NCBI GenBank assembly: GCA_035578175.1
Contig: JAQMRL010000011.1
Span: forward strand, 1,127,501 to 1,191,500
DNA length: 64,000 nt
Reading direction: 5' to 3'
From: Catonia carolina
Taxonomy: Eukaryota > Arthropoda > Insecta > Hemiptera > Achilidae
The position numbers and the translations under genes were made by a program. Below the pieces are notes generated by a model. That model did no database searches, was not told the DNA's origin, and saw only the letters and a list, made by a program, of their open reading frames with translations. Below are positions 57,760-64,000 of the stretch, piece after piece. Within the stretch, counting starts at the first letter, position 1, and each line of letters opens with the position of its first letter.

Positions 57760-58090
57760 GTTCCTCATCAGATGGAAAATTTGAAAAGGGTGCAGATAAC
57801 AAGAAATTTCTTCCAAAAGTTTGTGAAGTCTAGTCTGGGTTGATGAAGTTCTTACGCACTGTACAAAAATTATGTATAATGCATACTTTGTACCAATATT
57901 GACTTATGTAGCAGAATAATGGACAGGTTGAAAGAAGGCAGAGAGTAGAATGGAGGTGACAAATAAGCAATCCAAAAGGATTGTGCTACGGAAGATAAGA
58001 AGATATATAATAAAAAATTATTTAAGAATCCCTTTACTCTATAAAAAGAGTCAAATATTAGAAAAGTGGAATGAATTTAAAAAATCGTGA
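57760..58090 (+). pseudogene. LINE protein fragment
   Basis: Plus-strand frames give YFVPILTYVAE, WTG and KKAESRMEVTNKQSKRIV, matching the same LINE region as the fragment at 57083. The SINE-A copy at 57409-57755 lies between the two, so this is a second copy or a rearrangement. Confidence 0.5.
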
Positions 58091-59448
58091 AACAAATTTA
58101 AAGTAGGACTTTCATCCTATAAGTAATGATGAGCTTAAAAAATTTAATAGAGAATTTATCCCACAATTATTTATTTTTGTTATAGATACTTAAATATACT
58201 AGAAAAGTGTATTATTTAGGCTTTAACCTTGCGGAAAGCTTGATAAAATGCAATCTTAAATTCCCAGGTAATTTTTATGAGTCCCTGGCACTTGATTTTC
58301 TGAGTATTTCATCTTCTGAAACTATACGTACAGTTCTATAACTCAATCGGTTTTTTAAACTTTCCTAACACCCAGTATTTTCATGTAATATACTTTAAAA
58401 ATAATCAAAAAGAGCTTATATTTTTCTTGATTTAGCTGTCTATTAATTAACTTCTACCAAGCCTCTTTCAATAGAAGTCAATGACTGGCTCATTAAACGT
58501 AATTATCCAATACATAATTAGTGCACCAGTTTAAATGTTATATAACATTATTAAAATTAAATTGTATATTATTTTAAATGTATTATTTATTATTTTAAAA
58601 TAATTTTAGAGTGCATGTAGCATCTGTTAATAATAACTTAATAGCATTTTATTTATTATAGTTTTAAAATTAATTTTCCTTATAAATTATTGTTTAAAAT
58701 GCCGTAATTTCATTTATTTTTAAAGAAAAGAACTTCAACCTATTTCACGGTTATATTAACTTTAATAAAATATTTATTAAACGGATAAAACCGTTTTAAA
58801 TGGTAGTTAAAAAGTTGTGTTTTCTCAACTAAAGCAATGACATCTCGCTTGTTTAGTTGTTAGGAAGTTCTGATTTATTGATGTAACTAAAAGATCCTGG
58901 TTCGAGAGTTTTACAGTTTGAATATATATAATTTACATTACAAAATTTAAGGTAATATTGGAACACCTAAACCTAAGTTCGTTTGGGATCTGGGCGCAAT
59001 AAATAATAAACAGACTTACTTTAAACTTATAACACTTAAATGTATATTTACACAATTAATAATTTATAATAAATGATTTAACTTAGCCTTCTAACAAATA
59101 CAATTAGATTACATTACATAATTCCCTGTCTAAAATTTGCAATAACTAGAAGGAAATCCCAAATCGAGTTGCCGAAATTTATATTGTTTTAATCACATTT
59201 AATTTTTTAATTTTATTTAGTAAGAAATTCATTTTATTTTTATTTAGACCTGTATTGTCCCACTCTTCCATTCCTTGTTTGACCTCATTAAGTCCTTAGG
59301 CCTTGAAGAAGTCTTTAGATTGAACTTCACTTGTACATTCATTTTTAGTTATTCATGTTATTTAAAATAGTTTTTTGATTTAATTCCACAGTCATTTCTT
59401 AGTTCATCTCGCTGTATTCCTCAACACCCGGTAAACGTATGCTTACCT
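58091..59448. other. No recognisable feature
   Basis: AT-rich non-coding. Confidence 0.5.
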
Positions 59449-59739
59449 AAGCCTGGCATGCTTATTAGCATGCCAGGCTCACTAAAAAGCACATATTTTC
59501 CACCCTGCAAATGACAGCTTCTCTTAATTCACCACATGGTCTGGCTGTATAATGAAATTTATTTCTCTCAGAGGAGATAACTTTGACTATTGTCTTTTAC
59601 ACCTCTAGCTCTTCTTTTCGTAAATGATTTAGTCATTTAATTGGCTGATCATGTGATAAGAAACAGAACTATTTGTTGCAGCTCTGGAACCAGCAGATCG
59701 AGTGAAAATAATTTAATTCTCCACCTCTCTGTTATGGGC
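59449..59739 (-). repeat. SINE-A copy 17 (3' end replaced by a small palindrome)
   Basis: Recognisable from the GCATGCCAGGCTCAC block to CTGTTATGGGC. At its broken end lies a 12-bp perfect inverted repeat, AGCCTGGCATGC with a 6-base loop (59449-59478), suggesting an inverted micro-duplication at the breakpoint. Confidence 0.72.
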
Positions 59740-60299
59740 GAGTAGATTAACTAATATTTTTATTAATAGGTATTACATTGCTTACAAGTTCTTAACATAA
59801 TTTTATACTTCAATATGGATCCTCTGTTTATACTTTATTATGCTTCAATACAATATAGGTTACTTCAATACTTCATTGTGGATACTTCTCCTGGATGCAA
59901 TTAACAAAAACAAGAGTAGTTTTTATTGATACACTACATTAAAAACCCATGCACTTGTTTATTAAACTGTACTAGAATTATATTTTTTTAATATTATGTG
60001 ACCACCTACACTATAAAGTTTATGATATTGGAAGCAACTCTAAAAACTAAATTATCTACTTATCATGGTCAGAGGGGAAAGGGTTGACAAAGGTTGTAAA
60101 AAACATCACTAATAATAAATTATGATAGCACCACATGTACGGAAGCCCCGGAGAGAGGTGGCGCCAAACAGTACAGTCCGCTTTTGTACATTTCCTGCTA
60201 AATTATAATCGTAAATTATTAAAGTATCAATAAGACAAAATATGACCACATTGAATCGCTATAACAATATTATGAAAATCAATATTACTTTTATGTTTT

Positions 60300-60465
60300 T
60301 TTTGTTTTGTTTTACGTCTGACTGTTTTGAAATTTCTGCTACTGCAGATGGTGGAATGATATGCGAAAATGAGTGATGAAAAAATTCCAGATCTGACCGG
60401 GAATCGAACTCGGGACCCAGGCGTAGAAGCTAGTTGTGCTAACCACTACACCAAAATTACTTCAA
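60300..60465 (-). repeat. tRNA-headed SINE, family X (best copy)
   Basis: The minus strand reads TTTGGTGTAGTGGTTAGCAC, CCGAGTTCGATTCCCGG, then the body with CTGCAGTAGCAGAAATTTC and the tail CAGTCAGACGTAAAAC. Flanked by poly(T) at 60299 (its A-rich tail). Confidence 0.75.
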
Positions 60466-60962
60466 GGTACAAAATTTTGTATACGGGTTGAACAAAGAAT
60501 GTAAATTAAATGAGTAAATAAGGTGTCTTACTTTCCTTTGAGACATCAATCACTTCCAAATTTACAATCTATATTTTGCAATAATCTCCATGCAGTCACT
60601 ATCTGTGGATATTTGTTGCGTATTGTAAGTAAATAAGTAATTGATGTAGCCATCGGTTATTTACTTACAGATGTCCGGAAAACCGAAAATTTGAATGAAC
60701 AACATAACATTATTTAGGTGATTCTAACTAAAAATAACTAGGCCTAATAATTAAATTCTTTGTAGCCTAATAAAAAAAACGATTGTAATTTACTTCTGTA
60801 TAACTTAATAAAAATGAAATTTTAAAAATAAATATTTTATTTTTTTAAACACAGGATATAAAAATAACAATATTCTTTCTTATCCGAATAAATTCCCATT
60901 CGAATTCCTTAGTAGGTACAACAGCTAACAAAAAGAAACATCCCACAAATAAAAAAATTGAA

Positions 60963-61125
60963 AAATCTGTTGTAAAACACTCCTACGACTTTCTCTCTTG
61001 CCATTTTAAATAATCCACAAATATAACATATGTTTAATCACGAGTAAACAATGTGAAATTAAAAACATAACCTAAAATCATGAGTGAAGAACACTTAATG
61101 AAAATTGAAAATTTTACAACGTTTT
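60963..61125 (-). repeat. 0.95-kb repeat family, copy 6 (fragment)
   Basis: Only the end with AAATCTGTTGTAAAACACTC, ACTTTCTCTCTTGCC and the 'aacataacct...atcatgagtga' segment is recognisable; it fades out after 61125. Confidence 0.6.
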
Positions 61126-62485
61126 ACTAATACGGAACAGACATTTGTTCAAAAAATTAAATACATTTAAAGTTATAATGGTTATTAGAACTTTTAAAAA
61201 TACAATTAACCAGATAGAAGTTAGACCATATTCCATGAGATACAGAACTGCTAGCTGATTTTAATGGTAGTGTGGTTTCAATTTCGCCAGAATTGAAGTT
61301 AACACTCTTTACCTCTACGGATAAAATTGACTTAGTGACAAAATTACGTTTATTATAGTCTATTAACGAAATTCTTTCCTTACAAATGTATGTAACACTG
61401 CAATACAAAAACGTAATTATCTAATAAGTTTTGCTATAAAAATATCTCACATTAGTTTGGATAACCCGGAAGCTTAGATGAATGGAATCCGGTTAAACGG
61501 GAAATTCCTTTAATTTGAAGAAAGTTATTAAAGAGCCTGAGTTAGGTAACCAAAATTTCAGGTCTTAGAAGAGATAAAAGATATAAAAGGTCTAAAAAGA
61601 AAGAAGAAGAAAAAAGGGATAAGGACAATGAGAAGAATAAGAAGAAGAAGAATAGAGTTTGAAAAAGTACGAGTTCTCAAAAGAAATGAAGTAGCAAATA
61701 AAAAAATAGATTTTAATTCTTGTTTAAAAATTTTAGTAGATTTAGTAATGTATGGACGAAAGGCAGTGAAATAAAAAATGGAAAACGAGAATAAAAAGAA
61801 AGAAAAAGCCACGTGCACTAAATTACTTGATACAAATGGAAATCCCGTTAAACGTGAAAAAACAATAAGCTTTCCGGTGAACAATGCTTTCATTAGCATA
61901 TTTCTCACGGCAACAACTGTAAGTTGTTAATATCTATGCAAAGAGGTACTAATGAGGTACTTCAATGAACATACATATAACATGGGGTTCCTTACGCCTG
62001 AAATGGACCTTTAAATGTATCTCAAGAGGCCAACATCTTTAATATCATCAATACACGAAGAATGTAATTACAGTATTTCCCTACAGTTAACGACTTTCAT
62101 GTAATTACACAAGAAATATCGGTCTTAAAATTATACCTATACTCAACATTAATCCCTCAAGAACATTATTTACAGATAAGTTGACACGTGTCATTTTAAA
62201 TACAATATTGAAACGTAGGCTACATTACACTAGAAACGTGTAGATTTTAATTCGTTCGTTTTCATGTCTAGTTAATTTTCTGTGAAAACGTTGATAGTAT
62301 TGTTTTATTTTGTCGAATACAAATAAGGAACTCGCAGGTCACAGTGAATAGTATTGTTTCGTACGTACCAATGGGAGTTCGTAATAACTAAACCTGATTG
62401 AAAAAACTTTAATGGAGCTATAATCCTCGGTTTAGCGGATCTGGAAATAATGGAGTCATATGTCCATACCGGTTTTAGAAAGTAC
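61126..62485. other. No recognisable feature except the polypurine tract
   Basis: AT-rich; no gene-like structure. Confidence 0.45.
61560..61675 (+). repeat. Polypurine tract
   Basis: More than 100 bases almost entirely A and G on the plus strand (AAAGAAAGAAGAAGAAAAAA, GAAGAAGAAGAATAGAG). The minus-strand open frame across it is a low-complexity artefact. Confidence 0.65.
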
Positions 62486-62655
62486 TAGCTAAAGCACCCG
62501 TTCTTCGAACAGTTTCCTTGGTGCTGTGGACGGTTGGTTGGGGTACCGAGTTCGATCCCTGTTAGGTCTGATATTCTTTAACTATTCATTGTTATCTACC
62601 TCCTTTCAACGTCAGCATTATTATTTACGGAAAAATATAGTTGAACGTAAAATAA
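62486..62655 (+). repeat. tRNA-headed SINE, family X, diverged
   Basis: CCGAGTTCGATCCCTGTTAG matches a B-box; the tail has GTCAGCATTATTATTTACGG and TTGAACGTAAAAT. Confidence 0.5.
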
Positions 62656-63154
62656 AAGCGAGATCTTGGTGTTTTTAAATTATGATATGCAACGCATTAT
62701 TATGTTCATAATAAATGAAACGTAAATCACAATAGGAATAACACGATGGTGACCACTATTAAGACGACTGATTTATTTTTGACAATGTGACAGAGAAAAG
62801 GTGTATAGGGTACTGGTGGAATGGGTAGGTAGTTAACTGACTAAATGAATACGGGTTTTACCGGCGCGTAGGCTTATGTTTATTGTTCTGTTATTTTGTA
62901 AATATTCTTTAAAAAATATTGGTTTATTTTTTTTAAATTGGTAATATATCCCTTATTATCCATGAAAATGAAAAACTTTACATAATCAAACTTATTTGCC
63001 TTTAAATGTTTCGTAATTTTGATTATGTAACATTTTTTGATACATTGACTTTTAACGGAGATATTCGCAGTTTTTATTTACCTCTCCCTCTGAACTCCTC
63101 CTTCCTTTTGTGATATTAAAAGAAAATTATAGCCTATTTTTCATTTCTATTATG
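62656..63154. other. No recognisable feature
   Basis: AT-rich non-coding. Confidence 0.5.
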
Positions 63155-63240
63155 TCCAGAACCCAGGTACCGAAATTCATTGAATTTGGTTCAGCAGTTC
63201 TTGTGTGATGCCGTAACATACAAACAGACAAAAATTCAGT
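63155..63240 (+). repeat. Probable LINE/SINE 3' segment
   Basis: TTGGTTCAGCAGTTCTTGTG then CCGTAACATACAAACAGACA resembles a segment recurrent in insect retroposons near their 3' ends (by recall). No coding part attached. Confidence 0.4.
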
Positions 63241-63774
63241 TGAACTTATTTTCGGTGTTTACGTGATACATCTAGCGTAGAAACAAAATTTGGGGCATTT
63301 TAAAAAATTGTACAGACAAAATCACAATTTTATTTATACAGATTGATATAGTTATCTTTAATTTCTTTGATAAAAAGAGAGCGGAATGTAGGCAATTTGT
63401 TCTGAGTGTCATTTGTCGTTTTAGTGATGTACGACGTTTTCATGTAAAACTTTGTCAAATCTGGCTCCTGAAAGTAATAAATATTTCAATTATTTTATAT
63501 TTTATACTAAATTTATGTACTCAGAAACCGAGTTGCGTCCTTTTTGAAACATCTAATTAGAAGGCATCGAATTATTTTGTGATAAATGATTCCATTATAA
63601 ATATTTTAATGGTAAGATGCCGGGTAGGTAAAGAAATTGAAGGCCGAAGAACCAGAACTTAAAAGGGTTAATGAAAGATATGAAATTCAGTAAGTAAATA
63701 GACATGAAAAGAATGGTTAGTAAAAGAAACTCATGGTTGAAACGACAAGGTAAAGCCTTTAGAATATGAACGAA

Positions 63775-63845
63775 CGAATTTTCATCTCGTACTCTTCAGT
63801 GTCTGCTTAAGTAATTAATGTGCGAAACAGTCTGACGTAAAAAAA
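63775..63845 (+). repeat. SINE family X, 3' tail fragment
   Basis: AGTGTCTGCTTAAGTAATTA then GCGAAACAGTCTGACGTAAA matches the family X tail; no tRNA head. Confidence 0.55.
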
Positions 63846-64000
63846 TCTTGAAAGTCATTCACCCAGTGCAACGACACAACATAAATGCATCGTAGTCCAG
63901 TTAATCGTCAAAGTAACTTTCAAGTGCACTGACTATTCATGGATAGAATACAGTAAATACATTCAGAGAAAAAAAATACATCAGTATTGTACGAACAATA

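Noticed and set aside
61558..61908. 116-codon minus-strand frame
   Set aside because: It spans a polypurine tract and reads as runs of Phe, Leu and Ser; a compositional artefact.

Overview
The window reads as intergenic or intronic DNA from an arthropod, most likely an insect and possibly a hemipteran. It is AT-rich, has no bacterial-style gene packing, and is filled with short dispersed repeats: Tc1/mariner relatives, hAT and pogo-like remnants, tRNA-derived SINEs, and one very abundant SINE-like family. I found no host protein-coding gene, rRNA gene, functional tRNA gene or CRISPR array. The taxonomic guess is inference from TE content and base composition.

The only convincingly intact gene lies at 9410-11501 (minus). 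It encodes a 624-residue transposase-like protein in two exons. It sits inside a 2,888-bp element (8988-11875) bounded by 30-bp identical inverted repeats, with further copies of the terminal motif arranged just inside the ends. The protein resembles a widespread, poorly characterised eukaryotic family (DUF7869-like, by recall) with an acidic, RNase H-like core. This is the best candidate for an undescribed active mobile system here.

Four mariner-type elements (20605-21528, 28971-29598, 44891-45777, 50382-51339) share one odd architecture: the transposase 3' end plus terminal repeat is present at both ends, facing each other, and the 5' part is missing. One is a near-perfect 628-bp palindrome. 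A further foldback MITE (28031-28320) is nested in a SINE. A separate DD41D-type Tc1/mariner element (41765-43089, frameshifted) is inserted into the 3' coding end of a LINE (41441-43165).

A SINE-like family of about 395 bp occurs 17 times, in both orientations. Full copies share one 5' end, finish in (AAC)n and can show target-site duplications. The last bases of this family match the 3' end of the LINE at 41441, including a small hairpin whose stem differs by compensatory changes. This suggests the LINE machinery moved the SINE. Two of the SINE copies are split by younger insertions, a TA-flanked MITE and a hAT-type MITE with an 8-bp duplication.

Other contents: a 0.95-kb unclassified repeat in six copies with an internally duplicated structure; three tRNA-headed SINE families; minisatellites at 17900 and 35446; a GC-rich block at 31345-32090 with histone-type 3' stem-loops on the minus strand; a pair of inverted 560-bp repeats 36 kb apart; and long AT-rich stretches with nothing recognisable.
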